Shown one piece after another: positions 1 to 9,994 of a DNA stretch of 64,000 bases. The notes under the pieces are model-generated. The model worked only from the letters and a program-made list of their open reading frames with translations. It was not told the DNA's origin and did not search any database. A program made the position numbers and the translations under genes. Every line of letters starts with the position of its first letter. The first letter of the stretch is position 1. The DNA is from Bacteroidales bacterium (GTDB taxonomy: Bacteria > Bacteroidota > Bacteroidia > Bacteroidales > UBA932), in assembly GCA_024693285.1 (NCBI GenBank), contig JAILLE010000044.1, positions 41,945-105,944 of the forward strand, in the 5' to 3' direction.

Positions 1-136
1 TCAATTCCATTACCGTCTGGAAGGCCGCCACCATCGGGTTGGTGATGTCGTTGGCGAACCCCCAGAGGGCAAAGAGTGATGTGATAAGGATAAAGATGAA
101 GAGATATTTCTTCTCCACCAGTTTATCTTTTGCCAT
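1..136 (-). CDS. fucP: L-fucose permease, N-terminal fragment (cut by window edge)
   Basis: Only the first 45 codons are inside the window, read from an ATG at 136. The fragment begins with a short basic cytoplasmic stretch and then one hydrophobic segment carrying the LWGFANDITNPMV pattern typical of FucP-type major facilitator sugar:proton symporters. It lies 6 bases downstream of fucI on the same strand, so the two are almost certainly cotranscribed. The role inferred is uptake of L-fucose across the inner membrane for the isomerase encoded upstream. Because the rest is missing, a related hexose symporter of the same family cannot be excluded, but adjacency to fucI makes fucose the likely substrate. 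Confidence 0.82.
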   Translation of the reverse strand, partial: MAKDKLVEKKYLFIFILITSLFALWGFANDITNPMVAAFQTVMEL

Positions 137-142
137 ATTCCG

Positions 143-1915
143 CTACTTGTAGATAGGACCGAAATTGGCGCAGGCGCGGAAGTCGGCGCCCTCCTTATCC
201 ATTCCGAAGGCGTTCCAAGCGGCCGGACGGAATATCTTGGCGTCATCCACATTGTGCATGCAGACAGGAATCCTCAGCATGGAGGCGAGGGTGATCATGT
301 CAGCGCCGATATGGCCATAGGAAATGGCTCCATGGTTGGCTCCCCAGTTGTTCATCACGCTGTAGACATCCTTGAAGGCGTCCTTCGTGGGATCAAGGCG
401 AGGAGTGAACCAAGTGGTCGGCCAAGTCGGATCTGTGCGCTTGTCAAGCACATCGTGGATCTCAGGCTCAACATTGACGACCCAGCCCTCAGCGATCTGG
501 AGGACAGGTCCCAGACCATCCACAATATTGATTCTCATCATGGTGGCAGGGAAATCTCCCTTCGAGACAAAATGGATGCTGAAGCCGCCTCCGCGGAAGT
601 AATCGCGGTCAGCCGGCATCCACCATGAGTTCTCGAGGCACTTCTTCTCGTCCTCGTCAGTCATCTCCCAGAAGGTCTTCATCACAGGTTTACCCTCAGC
701 GTCGACACTCTGGCCGCAACCGTCCATAGTAGTCGCTCCGGAGTTGATCAGATGGATGATTCCCGGGGCGGCCTTGCCGGTAAGTTCCTTGCCAGTGACC
801 CTCTTGACAGCCTCAGGGCTCCAATAAGTACGCACGTCAGAGAATATCTGAGGCAGGTTGGTCACCAGATGGCCGAGAAGCATCGCCGCACCGTTGAGAG
901 AGTCGTTCTCTGTGGCGAGGATAGTCGGCTCACGACGGCCGTTCCAGTCGAAGTTGGTGTTCAATAAGGTCTCGGTGAAGTCTCCGTTAGGCATCCAGTC
1001 TGTCCACTGACGCTGGCCCTGGAAACCTCCGGCGATGGCGTTGTGTCCAAGAGCCTCCTCTTTGAATCCCAATTCCTTGAGCTTAGGATTGCCATGGAGC
1101 AAATCCATCACGATAATGGTCATCTTGGTGACGAAATCCCAGTCCTTGTCTTTCTCCTCGCGGGTTTTCTGTTTCTCGGGACGATTCTTGTCCCAGCCCT
1201 CCTGCGGCATGCAATATTTCTCGACCCAAGCCTTGGCTTTGGCATATTCCTCAGGATCATAGATGCCGAGATCCATACGACGGAGAATCTCCACTTCATC
1301 GACACTCTCATTCCTCATTCCCAAGTACTTCTGGAAGAAATCGCAGTCGACGATAGATCCCGCGATACCCATCGTGACACTACCGATGGAGAGGTAAGAC
1401 TCACCCCTCATCTCACCGACAGCCACAGCAGCCTTGGCGAAACGGAGAATCTTCTCCGCGACATCGCAAGGGATGGAGTTGTCGTCCAAGTCCTGCACGT
1501 CATGGCCATATATACCAAAAGCGGGCAGACCTTTCTGGGCATGGGCGGCGAGGACAGCGGCAAGATAAACCGCTCCGGGACGCTCCGTGCCGTTGAATCC
1601 CCATACAGCCTTCGGCCAAAGAGGATGCATATCCATAGTCTCAGAGCCGTAGCACCAGCAGGAAGTGACAGAGATGGTTCCCCAGACTCCCTCCCTCTCG
1701 AACTTCTCCGCACAAGCGGCGCTCTCAGCCACACGGCCGATCGTAGTGTCGGCTATCACACATTCGACAGGACAGCCATCGCTGTACTTGAGGTTAGACG
1801 AGATAAGTTCCGCCACGTTGGCGGCCAGGGTCATGGTCTTATCTTCCAGACTCTCACGAACACCGCCCTGGCGACCATCTATGGTCGGGCGGATACCGAT
1901 TTTAGGATGCTTCAT
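143..1915 (-). CDS. fucI: L-fucose isomerase
   Basis: This 590-residue protein has the length and motifs of FucI, the Mn-dependent aldose-ketose isomerase that turns L-fucose into L-fuculose (and D-arabinose into D-ribulose) in the cytoplasm. The start [20 protein letters not shown] is characteristic. The ATENDSLNG motif (about residues 334-342) supplies Glu336 and the [12 protein letters not shown] motif supplies Asp360, matching the metal-binding Glu and Asp of the E. coli enzyme; a His-containing segment near residue 540 ([13 protein letters not shown]) would supply the third ligand. fucP follows after 6 bases. Kinase and aldolase genes are not in view and may lie beyond the left edge. A promoter box sits about 45 bases upstream. 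Confidence 0.97.
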   Translation of the reverse strand: MKHPKIGIRPTIDGRQGGVRESLEDKTMTLAANVAELISSNLKYSDGCPVECVIADTTIGRVAESAACAEKFEREGVWGTISVTSCWCYGSETMDMHPLWPKAVWGFNGTERPGAVYLAAVLAAHAQKGLPAFGIYGHDVQDLDDNSIPCDVAEKILRFAKAAVAVGEMRGESYLSIGSVTMGIAGSIVDCDFFQKYLGMRNESVDEVEILRRMDLGIYDPEEYAKAKAWVEKYCMPQEGWDKNRPEKQKTREEKDKDWDFVTKMTIIVMDLLHGNPKLKELGFKEEALGHNAIAGGFQGQRQWTDWMPNGDFTETLLNTNFDWNGRREPTILATENDSLNGAAMLLGHLVTNLPQIFSDVRTYWSPEAVKRVTGKELTGKAAPGIIHLINSGATTMDGCGQSVDAEGKPVMKTFWEMTDEDEKKCLENSWWMPADRDYFRGGGFSIHFVSKGDFPATMMRINIVDGLGPVLQIAEGWVVNVEPEIHDVLDKRTDPTWPTTWFTPRLDPTKDAFKDVYSVMNNWGANHGAISYGHIGADMITLASMLRIPVCMHNVDDAKIFRPAAWNAFGMDKEGADFRACANFGPIYK

Positions 1916-1957
1916 AACTTATGTGGTGTTTATTCATTTGTTGGCGTAACCAATCTA

Positions 1958-1965
1958 TAAAGATA
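1958..1965 (-). promoter_or_regulatory. Probable -7 promoter box for fucI
   Basis: On the minus strand the sequence reads TATCTTTA, a match to the Bacteroidota -7 consensus TAnnTTTG except for the last base. It would give a leader of roughly 35 bases before the fucI ATG. It lies in the 56-base gap after the glycosyltransferase gene, so fucI need not depend on read-through from lepA. Confidence 0.5.
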
Positions 1966-1971
1966 GTGTTT

Positions 1972-2613
1972 TTATTTGACAAGTGAGCGTAAAAACCAGA
2001 TGATTTTATCCTTCAATGAACTCTCGGGATCCTTCCAAGAAGGGATCTGTGGATCCCGTCTTGTCGAAGCCAGCACTCCAGGAGCCACCATCCTCGCCAC
2101 ACCGGCGCAGGCCAGTTTCGCCCCATAGCCGTAATTCAGCAGGCCCCTGCGGAAGACATCAGATGGATTTTCGATATGCGATAAAGCGTATTCCGGGACA
2201 AGGGCTATCGACAAGTCGAACAGGTGGCAAGGAACAGGGATAATGGGATCTGGCTCAATAAGCCGCCCCCTCCGGGTCCTTCCACCGAAAAGAAGGCTCT
2301 TGTCCGGACGGGAGACAGTGCCGGCGATCACAGCCTTATGGCGGAGGAACTCTGAATTCTCAAGAAGGCATGCCAGCATTCCCTCTTCCAAAGCAAGGTC
2401 GTGGTCGAGCCACAAGAAAAAGTCCGCACCTTCTTTGGACGCTTTCTCGCAAACCGCCTGATATCCTTTCTCCCCGGCATCATTCAGGAATATGGAAAAA
2501 GAGTACTTCCCTTCCGAGGCCACGGCATCAATCTGCCTCTGGCACTCCTCCAGGCAACCGGCGGAGCCGTCGTCACCTTCATGGATAGTGACCAGTATAG
2601 CTACTTTGGACAT
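1972..2613 (-). CDS. Small family 2-like glycosyltransferase
   Basis: The 213-residue protein opens with VAILVTIHEGDDGS, resembling the beta-strand and nucleotide-binding turn of GT-A (GT2) transferases, and carries LWLDHDLALEEGM near residue 90, a plausible metal-binding DxD-type motif. The later FGGRTRRGRL and FRRGLLNYGYG segments are like those in short bacterial GT2 proteins that transfer sugars to cell-surface glycans. No membrane segment is evident, so it should act at the cytoplasmic face. It starts 5 bases after the lepA stop and is probably cotranscribed with it. The sugar donor and acceptor cannot be read from the sequence. Confidence 0.62.
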   Translation of the reverse strand: MSKVAILVTIHEGDDGSAGCLEECQRQIDAVASEGKYSFSIFLNDAGEKGYQAVCEKASKEGADFFLWLDHDLALEEGMLACLLENSEFLRHKAVIAGTVSRPDKSLLFGGRTRRGRLIEPDPIIPVPCHLFDLSIALVPEYALSHIENPSDVFRRGLLNYGYGAKLACAGVARMVAPGVLASTRRDPQIPSWKDPESSLKDKIIWFLRSLVK

Positions 2614-2618
2614 ATTCT

Positions 2619-4409
<1,791 letters not shown>

Positions 4410-4414
4410 AATTG

Positions 4415-4422
4415 CAAAAATA
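4415..4422 (-). promoter_or_regulatory. -7 promoter box abutting the lepA start
   Basis: The minus strand reads TATTTTTG, a perfect TAnnTTTG box, with only five bases between its last G and the ATG. Since Bacteroidota transcription starts a few bases after this box, the lepA message is probably leaderless or nearly so. Confidence 0.55.
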
Positions 4423-4434
4423 AGCAAATTGTCG

Positions 4435-4442
4435 TACATTTG
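4435..4442 (+). promoter_or_regulatory. -7 promoter box for the ECF sigma operon
   Basis: TACATTTG matches TAnnTTTG exactly and would give a leader of about 20 bases before the sigma factor ATG. It lies back to back with the lepA promoter, only 12 bases away. Confidence 0.5.
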
Positions 4443-4467
4443 AAAGATTGAGAGAGTACATGATAGG

Positions 4468-5010
4468 ATGACGGACAAGGAAATATTGGACCTTTACCAA
4501 TCCGGTCAACGGGAAAAAGCTTTCACTGAAATCGTGGATTCGTACAGTGAGAGACTCTACTGGCATGTCCGGCGTTTTCTTTGTTCCCATGATGACACCG
4601 ACGACATGGTCCAGGAGATATTCTTGAAAATTTGGAACTCTCTACCCTTTTTCAGAGGCGACTCCCAGCTTTACACATGGATTTACAGGATAGCCACCAA
4701 CGAGTCCCTGAATTTTCTCCAAAAACAGAAAATACGTTCCGCTTTGCGCTTCGAAAGCGTCTCCACCAGGTTAGAGGAGAAAATAGACGAGGACACCGGA
4801 GTGGATGGGGACGAGGCGCAAAGGCTCCTTATGAAAGCAGTCCAGCGACTGCCCTCAAAACAACGTACAGTATTCATAATGAGATGGTTCGACGAGCTGT
4901 CGTATGAGGATATCTCAGAGATTCTGGGGACATCCGTCGGGGCGCTGAAAGCATCCTATCATTTCGCGGCGGAAAAAATAAAGGCCGCACTTGAGAAAAA
5001 TTTAAAATGA
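4468..5010 (+). CDS. ECF-type RNA polymerase sigma factor
   Basis: This 180-residue protein has the two-domain layout of extracytoplasmic-function sigma factors. Region 2 spans about residues 18-90, with [12 protein letters not shown] and the [15 protein letters not shown] segment that contacts the -10 DNA. Region 4 spans about residues 115-175 and contains [29 protein letters not shown], a helix-turn-helix for -35 recognition. The gene is followed by a one-helix membrane protein and a periplasmic protein in the same direction, the usual arrangement for a sigma factor held by a membrane anti-sigma. The signal it answers is not evident; the third gene suggests envelope stress. Confidence 0.93.
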   Translation: MTDKEILDLYQSGQREKAFTEIVDSYSERLYWHVRRFLCSHDDTDDMVQEIFLKIWNSLPFFRGDSQLYTWIYRIATNESLNFLQKQKIRSALRFESVSTRLEEKIDEDTGVDGDEAQRLLMKAVQRLPSKQRTVFIMRWFDELSYEDISEILGTSVGALKASYHFAAEKIKAALEKNLK

Positions 5011-5050
5011 TTTTAAACCTTATTATCTATAGTTTGTCAAATAATCGGTA

Positions 5051-5461
5051 ATGCGAACAGGAAAGGACATATTCGAGAACATCGGGAAGGATCGCCCAAG
5101 CGTGCCGGAAGGTTATTTTGACGACCTTAAAGCACGTCTTAATTCCATTCCGGTTGAATCTGCCACAGCTCATCCCGGATCATGGAGCAGAGTCAGGCCA
5201 TATCTTGCGTTGGCCGCTTCTTTCGCCGCTATCGTGCTGATCGGTAACGCTATCCTGAAGGACACCACAAAGAGCCAATCCGCAGATCAGTTCTACGGAG
5301 AAAACTCTTATGCGGACATTGTTTCAATCACCAATCCGGAGATCTTTTACAATGTCGAAGAGTTCGATGTCGAAGATATCTCGGATGATGACATCATCAA
5401 TTATCTTATTGAGACGGGAGTGAGGGCTGAACACCTCGCTTACGCTGGTGACCAATATTAA
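5051..5461 (+). CDS. Single-pass membrane protein, putative anti-sigma partner
   Basis: The 136-residue product has a short cytoplasmic N-terminus with VPEGYFDDLKARL, the 'PxGYF' pattern common at the start of proteins encoded beside Bacteroidota ECF sigma factors. A single transmembrane helix follows near residues 50-70, then an acidic periplasmic tail rich in Asp and Glu. I cannot identify a canonical zinc anti-sigma (HxxxCxxC) motif. The role as anti-sigma factor is therefore inferred from position, 40 bases after the sigma gene, and topology. Confidence 0.6.
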   Translation: MRTGKDIFENIGKDRPSVPEGYFDDLKARLNSIPVESATAHPGSWSRVRPYLALAASFAAIVLIGNAILKDTTKSQSADQFYGENSYADIVSITNPEIFYNVEEFDVEDISDDDIINYLIETGVRAEHLAYAGDQY

Positions 5462-5470
5462 CAGAAGGCT

Positions 5471-5953
5471 ATGAGAAAAATCAAAACCCTGGCGATAATC
5501 GCCATAATCACAATCTCTTGCGCTTGGAATGCGGGCGCACAGGGGAACCCTCCCCAGAAAAGGAATTGGCAGGACAGGATGAAGGCCGAGAAGATCGCAT
5601 ATCTGACCGATGCCATGGACCTGACATCAGCCGAGGCCGAGAAGTTCTGGCCGGTTTACAATATGGCCGAGTCAGAGACACGCCAGTGCTGGAAGCTCGC
5701 CATGGACGCTTACAGGGCTCTGGAAAAGAGCATTGAAAGCGGTAAGGATGACAAAGAGATCGGCGCCCTTTTGGACAAATACCTTGAGGCCCAGGAGGCC
5801 GGCAAAGGCATTGAGCGCAAGTACACGGTTGAATACCGGAAGATCCTCTCTAACGACAAGATAGCAAAGCTTTACATTGGTGAGGAGAATTTCCGCCGGC
5901 AGCAAATTCACAAACTTAATAAAAACGACAACAGCAAAACCGACAAAAGGTGA
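5471..5953 (+). CDS. Spy/CpxP-like periplasmic protein
   Basis: The 160-residue protein has an N-terminal signal peptide ending near AGAQG (about residue 25), then an all-helical, highly charged body with KIAYLTDAMDLTSAEAEKFWPVYN. This recalls the LTxxQ-type helices of the Spy/CpxP stress chaperones and the analogous Bacteroidota sensor proteins. It is the third gene of the sigma-factor operon, 9 bases after the putative anti-sigma gene, and a terminator follows. I infer a periplasmic chaperone or stress-sensing role; sequence similarity to Spy proper is weak. Confidence 0.55.
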   Translation: MRKIKTLAIIAIITISCAWNAGAQGNPPQKRNWQDRMKAEKIAYLTDAMDLTSAEAEKFWPVYNMAESETRQCWKLAMDAYRALEKSIESGKDDKEIGALLDKYLEAQEAGKGIERKYTVEYRKILSNDKIAKLYIGEENFRRQQIHKLNKNDNSKTDKR

Positions 5954-5983
5954 CAGTTCACACTAAAACTAGTAGTCTGTCGT

Positions 5984-6017
5984 AAAAAAAGCGTGCCGAG
6001 ATGGTACGCTTTTTTTT
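5984..6017 (+). terminator. Rho-independent terminator of the ECF operon
   Basis: A seven-base stem (GCGTGCC with GGTACGC, one G-T pair) around a five-base loop is flanked by an A-run on the left and eight T on the right, so it could also work on the other strand. Confidence 0.85.
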
Positions 6018-6019
6018 CG

Positions 6020-6027
6020 TAACTTTG
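6020..6027 (+). promoter_or_regulatory. -7 promoter box for the GH43 gene
   Basis: TAACTTTG is an exact TAnnTTTG match placed directly after the terminator T-run and about 32 bases before the ATG of the next gene. Confidence 0.5.
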
Positions 6028-6059
6028 GTTGTTATCGGGAAATCAAGCACAAGAAGTAT

Positions 6060-7067
6060 ATGAGGAAGTCGGTCTTAATCTTGTTATCCGTCCTTGCTTT
6101 GTCGGTATCCTGCAAGGATCGGAAAGGGGCATCCGCATCACAGGAGCTATGCGTCCCTACTGACAGCATCTATTGCAGGGATCCGTTCATTGTCGCTGAC
6201 CAATCGACAAAGACCTATTATCTTTATCGCTCTTCCAGCACAGCCGAAGGTCTTGGAGGAGTCGAGGTTTTCAAGAGCAAGGACTTGAAGGTTTGGACGG
6301 GGCCGGAGCGGGTGTTCACCGTTCCGGAGGATAACTTTATCACCGGACCGGTCTGGGCACCGGAGGTCCATCAATACAATGGGGCCTGGTATCTTTTCGC
6401 GACCTTGAATACTGACCGGGAGTGGGCGGAGCGTGTCGAGAACTGGCCCGCCTTCACGTATCGTGGAACACAGGTATTCCGGTCCGATTCGCCTGAAGGA
6501 CCTTTTCTTCCTATCGGAAAAGAGCTGACGACTCCCAAGAATTATATGGCCCTGGATGGCACCCTATGGGTTGAGGACGGGGTTCCTTACATGGTATTCT
6601 GTCATGAGTGGGTGCAAGTGGTGGACGGGTCTTTCGAGCTTATGCCACTCAAGGATGATCTCTCCGGAGCGGCCGGGGAGCCAATGACCATATTCAAAGC
6701 CTCCGACGGCCCATGGGTCTCGCCAATCAACACTTGGACGGAGCCTGACGGGACCACGAGGCCTGGATATGTTTCTGATGGCAATTTCGTGTACAAAACC
6801 AAAGACGGGGAATTGCTGATTTTATGGTCTTCTTTCAAAAATGGCAAATACTGTGTGGCTATCTCCCGCTCCGTTTCCGGCAAGATAGCCGGTCCTTGGA
6901 CCTGCGATCCGGAACCGATATTCGAAGAAGATGGTGGCCATCCGATGGTTTTCAAGGACTTTGACAATAATCTTAAGATAGTCTTCCATCAGCCCAATTC
7001 CGGCCATTCCCACCCCGTCATTCTACCTCTCAAAGACACGGGACGTGGCTTGATTATTGATATATAA
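6060..7067 (+). CDS. GH43-family lipoprotein glycosidase
   Basis: The 335-residue protein has a lipoprotein signal peptide with Cys18 (VLALSVSCKD), so it is anchored in the envelope. The mature part is a five-bladed beta-propeller of the glycoside hydrolase 43 type. YCRDPFIVAD supplies the N-terminal catalytic-base Asp (Asp41), GPVWAPEVHQYNGAWYLFAT is the diagnostic blade motif, and NYMALDGTLWVEDGVPYM is typical of the central region. GH43 enzymes remove arabinose or xylose from plant arabinoxylans and arabinans. The exact specificity cannot be read here, and the acid Glu would need a structural alignment. It probably forms a two-gene unit with the following outer-membrane protein, 37 bases on. 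Confidence 0.88.
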   Translation: MRKSVLILLSVLALSVSCKDRKGASASQELCVPTDSIYCRDPFIVADQSTKTYYLYRSSSTAEGLGGVEVFKSKDLKVWTGPERVFTVPEDNFITGPVWAPEVHQYNGAWYLFATLNTDREWAERVENWPAFTYRGTQVFRSDSPEGPFLPIGKELTTPKNYMALDGTLWVEDGVPYMVFCHEWVQVVDGSFELMPLKDDLSGAAGEPMTIFKASDGPWVSPINTWTEPDGTTRPGYVSDGNFVYKTKDGELLILWSSFKNGKYCVAISRSVSGKIAGPWTCDPEPIFEEDGGHPMVFKDFDNNLKIVFHQPNSGHSHPVILPLKDTGRGLIIDI

Positions 7068-7104
7068 TACCCCCGGAAACATATAAACCCTTAATAATAA
7101 GCGT

Positions 7105-7740
7105 ATGAAAAAGTTTTTCTCAACTCTTCTGGCCGCATCCCTGATGCTGATCGGCACCCAGGCTTTCGCCCAGACATCCGTTAACGCGGGTTACTTGAAC
7201 TCTTCCCAGAGTTTCAGCGAGTCCAACTCGAAATCCATCAACTCCAACGGCGCCTATGCCGGAATTTCCTTCAACATTCCGCTCGCCGGCGGTTTCGGCA
7301 TCGCCCCCGGTTTGTACTACTCAATGATCACCAACAAGGATAGCGGCTCCGGTACTATTTTTGGTATCCCAGTGTCCGCCTCATCCACCTTCACGGAGCA
7401 CGCTGTCAATGTCCCCCTGTATCTGAACTACAACCTCAACCTCGCCAGTGACTCCAACTTCTTCATCTTCGCCGGCCCGACCGCCCAGTACGGCCTCGCT
7501 TCCACCACGAAGCTTGCAGGTGGAATCGGTGAAAGTAGCGCTGACAGGAACTACGACAACTATGAAAACGATAACTACAACCGGTTCAACGTTTATCTCG
7601 GCGGCGGTGCCGGTTTCCAGGTGTCCGCGATCCAGATTACCGTGGGCTATGACTATGGCTTGATGAACCTTTACAAGGGCGAGAACGCGACCAATACCCA
7701 TCGCTCCAACCTCAAGCTCGGTCTCGGTTTCGTGTTCTAG
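7105..7740 (+). CDS. Outer-membrane beta-barrel protein
   Basis: The 211-residue protein has a signal peptide cleaved after AFAQ (about residue 23), then alternating hydrophobic strands rich in Gly, Asn, Ser and Tyr, ending with the aromatic terminus LGLGFVF that the BAM machinery recognises. Size and pattern fit the eight-stranded porin-like barrels (PF13568-type) common in Bacteroidota. The function is unknown. It could be a structural barrel cotranscribed with the GH43 lipoprotein or an independent gene; its 37-base upstream gap has no clear promoter box. Confidence 0.75.
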   Translation: MKKFFSTLLAASLMLIGTQAFAQTSVNAGYLNSSQSFSESNSKSINSNGAYAGISFNIPLAGGFGIAPGLYYSMITNKDSGSGTIFGIPVSASSTFTEHAVNVPLYLNYNLNLASDSNFFIFAGPTAQYGLASTTKLAGGIGESSADRNYDNYENDNYNRFNVYLGGGAGFQVSAIQITVGYDYGLMNLYKGENATNTHRSNLKLGLGFVF

Positions 7741-7785
7741 TTTTATTCGCTCTGTCCCGAGCAGGACAAAGCCCTTGTATTAAAC

Positions 7786-7818
7786 AAAATCGCACTTGCT
7801 GATGCAAGTGCGATTTTT
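7786..7818. terminator. Bidirectional terminator between barrel gene and tRNA
   Basis: A perfect nine-base stem (CGCACTTGC and its complement) with a four-base loop is flanked by AAAAT on the left and ATTTTT on the right. It can end both the plus-strand barrel gene and the minus-strand tRNA. Confidence 0.85.
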
Positions 7819-7824
7819 AATTTG

Positions 7825-7898
7825 TCGGGGTACCGTGACTCGAACACGGGACCCTCTGCTCCCAAAGCAGATGCGCTAGCCAACTGCGCCACACCCCG
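7825..7898 (-). tRNA. tRNA-Pro (anticodon UGG)
   Basis: A 74-base cloverleaf can be drawn on the minus strand. The acceptor stem CGGGGTG pairs with TACCCCG (one G-U), followed by discriminator A; the D-arm is GCGC...GCGC, the anticodon stem TCTGC/GCAGA encloses TTTGGGA with anticodon TGG, and the T-arm CCGTG-TTCGAGT-CACGG is canonical. The 3' CCA is not encoded. Confidence 0.97.
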
Positions 7899-7907
7899 AT
7901 AGGACTG

Positions 7908-7915
7908 CAAAGGTA
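7908..7915 (-). promoter_or_regulatory. -7 promoter box of tRNA-Pro
   Basis: The minus strand reads TACCTTTG, an exact consensus match ending nine bases before the mature tRNA 5' end. Confidence 0.55.
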
Positions 7916-7946
7916 TTCCTTTTTTCGGAAAATGCCAAAAAAGAAG

Positions 7947-7954
7947 TATATTTG
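7947..7954 (+). promoter_or_regulatory. -7 promoter box abutting the lolD start
   Basis: TATATTTG ends four bases before the lolD ATG, so transcription should begin at or very near the start codon and give a leaderless mRNA. Confidence 0.55.
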
Positions 7955-7958
7955 AATC

Positions 7959-8618
7959 ATGATCATAGAAGCAAAAGGAATAGAGAAGAGTTTCGGCGAC
8001 CTCAAGGTGCTGAAAGGAATAGATTTCCAAGTCGGGAAATCCGAAGTCGTCTCCATAATGGGCGCCTCCGGCGCCGGCAAGTCCACCCTGCTGCAGATTC
8101 TCGGGACACTGTCCACCCCTGATGCCGGTTCCCTTGAGATTGACGGGACCGATGTGCTGCATCTGGGAGGGAAGGAACTCTCTGCGTTCCGCAACCGGAG
8201 AATCGGTTTCGTGTTCCAGTTCCACCACCTTCTTCCCGAGTTCAATGCCCTTGAGAATGTGATGATTCCGGCATTCATCGCGGGACGGTCGGACCGTGAC
8301 GCAAAGTCTGCCGCCACCACCCTACTGAAAGAGATGGGGCTTGGTGAGAGAATGGATCATAAACCTTCGGAACTATCTGGAGGTGAGCAACAAAGGGTCG
8401 CTATCGCAAGGGCTCTTGTCAATGAACCTGCCATCCTTTTCGCTGACGAGCCGTCCGGCAATCTCGACACCAAGACAAAGGCCGAGATCCATCAGTTGTT
8501 CTTTGATTTGCGTGAGCGTCATGGCCAGACTATAGTCATTGTCACCCACGATCCTGAGCTTGCGGCCATGTGTGACCGCTCCCTGTTCATGAGGGACGGC
8601 CTATTCGTCGAGGAATAG
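7959..8618 (+). CDS. lolD: ABC transporter ATPase, LolD-like (lipoprotein release)
   Basis: The 219-residue protein is a complete ABC ATPase: Walker A GASGAGKS (residues 35-42), Q-loop [10 protein letters not shown], signature [15 protein letters not shown], Walker [14 protein letters not shown], and switch His in IVTHDPE. The length and the [14 protein letters not shown] segment after the Q-loop match LolD/MacB-like ATPases that extract lipoproteins from the inner membrane for delivery by LolA. No permease (LolC/E) gene is adjacent, as is common in Bacteroidota where it lies elsewhere. A FtsE or MacB-type relative is the alternative. Confidence 0.85.
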   Translation: MIIEAKGIEKSFGDLKVLKGIDFQVGKSEVVSIMGASGAGKSTLLQILGTLSTPDAGSLEIDGTDVLHLGGKELSAFRNRRIGFVFQFHHLLPEFNALENVMIPAFIAGRSDRDAKSAATTLLKEMGLGERMDHKPSELSGGEQQRVAIARALVNEPAILFADEPSGNLDTKTKAEIHQLFFDLRERHGQTIVIVTHDPELAAMCDRSLFMRDGLFVEE

Positions 8619-8632
8619 AGGAATAATCCGAT

Positions 8633-9982
8633 TTAGAAACCAGCTATCTGGAACAGCGCTGTGGGGAGGAGCAGCAAAAGTCCTATCACCACCAGTGCCA
8701 GAACCATTTTCCAAATCCACCTGACCCATTTGGCATAAGGAATACGAGCCATCGCGAGAGCAGCGACAAGCACTCCGGAAGTGGGAGTGATCATATTCGT
8801 GAATCCATCACCGAACTGGAACGCAAGTACCATCGCCTGGCGGGAGACACCGGTCATGTCCGCGAACGGGGCCATTATCGGGATTGTGATAGCAGCCTTG
8901 GCTGTAGCGCTGGGGATGATGAAATTAATGACTGCTTGAATACCATACATCGCGCTGAGGGAGCCCAACTTCCCGCCTCCCTCAAGCCCTTCCTGCATGG
9001 CGTGGAGAACACTGTCTACTACCTTTCCGTCCTGCAGAATAACGATTATTCCGGAAGCGAAACCGACGACCAAAGCTGCGGAAAGGATGTCCTTGGCCCC
9101 AGCCATCAACTCTTTGATCGTACGATCCGAATCGAAGCCGGCGATAATGGCGCAGATGATTCCCATCGCAAGGAACAGGCCTGTAATCTCCGGCATATAC
9201 CATTCGAAGCAGGTGACCCCGACGATGAGTGCCACTACGGTCAGCAGCAATACGATGAGAATCCACGCCTGGCGGCGGGTAAGTGGTTCGACAGACTCAC
9301 CAACCTGTGGTTCGGCAGGCTCACCAACCGGATTCGGACCCCGAGCCTGTCGAAAGGTCCGGGCATATATCACCACAAAAACCACCAGAAGTAATGTCAG
9401 AAGCCCCCAGCAGAATAGCCTGTAGCCCATCCCAGAGAAAAGCGGCAGATCGGCCATCCCCTGGGCGATGCCGACTGTGAAAGGGTTAAGGAAAGCGCTT
9501 GAGAATCCGACATTTGAGGCCACATAAACCACTAACATTCCCATGGAGGCATCATATCCCATGGAGATCGCCAACGGGACAACTATCCCTACAAAAGGTA
9601 TAGTCTCCTCACTCATCCCGAAGACAGCTCCCGCCAAGGAAAAGAGGACCGTCAGCGCCACAAGCACCAGAATATCCTTGTTCCCTATCCGGACAATGAA
9701 GCGCTTGATGCCAGCCTCAACCGCACCTGTGGCGTTCAGAAGCCAGAAAGCACCGCCTACTACAAGGATGAAAATGATTATCCCGGCCTGCTTGACAAAG
9801 CCGTGATAAATGGCGGTGAATACCTGCCAAGTCTGTGGAACCGAGTCAACCGCCTCATAAGTAAGGGATCCGTCTTCCGCCTTGACATATTGCCCGCCCG
9901 GCACGAACCATGTCATCACCGCCGACAAGATTATAATCGCGGCGATGATGACATAGGTGTTGGGCAGTTTGAATTTCCGCAT
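8633..9982 (-). CDS. YfcC-family C4-dicarboxylate/amino-acid carrier with repeat insertion
   Basis: This is a polytopic inner-membrane protein of 449 residues with about eleven to twelve hydrophobic segments. The start MRKFKLPNTYVIIAAIII and the FVPGGQY, FGMSEETIPF and PSATAKAAITIPIMAPFADMTGVS-like motifs (the last near residue 365) identify the YfcC/DcuC-related anaerobic carrier family. The ATG at 9982 is preferred over a TTG two codons upstream. A hydrophilic loop at about residues 208-234 is encoded by a palindromic repeat element (see findings), so it is probably an insertion tolerated between helices. It is the last gene of a minus-strand run that starts with a GH2 enzyme; the transported substrate is unknown. 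Confidence 0.85.
   Translation of the reverse strand: MRKFKLPNTYVIIAAIIILSAVMTWFVPGGQYVKAEDGSLTYEAVDSVPQTWQVFTAIYHGFVKQAGIIIFILVVGGAFWLLNATGAVEAGIKRFIVRIGNKDILVLVALTVLFSLAGAVFGMSEETIPFVGIVVPLAISMGYDASMGMLVVYVASNVGFSSAFLNPFTVGIAQGMADLPLFSGMGYRLFCWGLLTLLLVVFVVIYARTFRQARGPNPVGEPAEPQVGESVEPLTRRQAWILIVLLLTVVALIVGVTCFEWYMPEITGLFLAMGIICAIIAGFDSDRTIKELMAGAKDILSAALVVGFASGIIVILQDGKVVDSVLHAMQEGLEGGGKLGSLSAMYGIQAVINFIIPSATAKAAITIPIMAPFADMTGVSRQAMVLAFQFGDGFTNMITPTSGVLVAALAMARIPYAKWVRWIWKMVLALVVIGLLLLLPTALFQIAGF
9283..9361. repeat. Palindromic repeat element inside the YfcC gene
   Basis: Two direct 23-base copies (9283-9305 and 9307-9329) that differ at only two positions are followed by an inverted, partial copy (about 9342-9361) around the core TTCGACAGGCTC. 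The element adds a Pro/Glu/Val-rich loop without breaking the frame. Confidence 0.8.
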
Positions 9983-9994
9983 ATTCAAACGAGA

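Noticed and set aside
1043..1960. Long open frame on the plus strand opposite fucI
   Set aside because: It is the antisense shadow of a strongly conserved enzyme, has no signal, motif or promoter, and its composition mirrors the codon usage of fucI.
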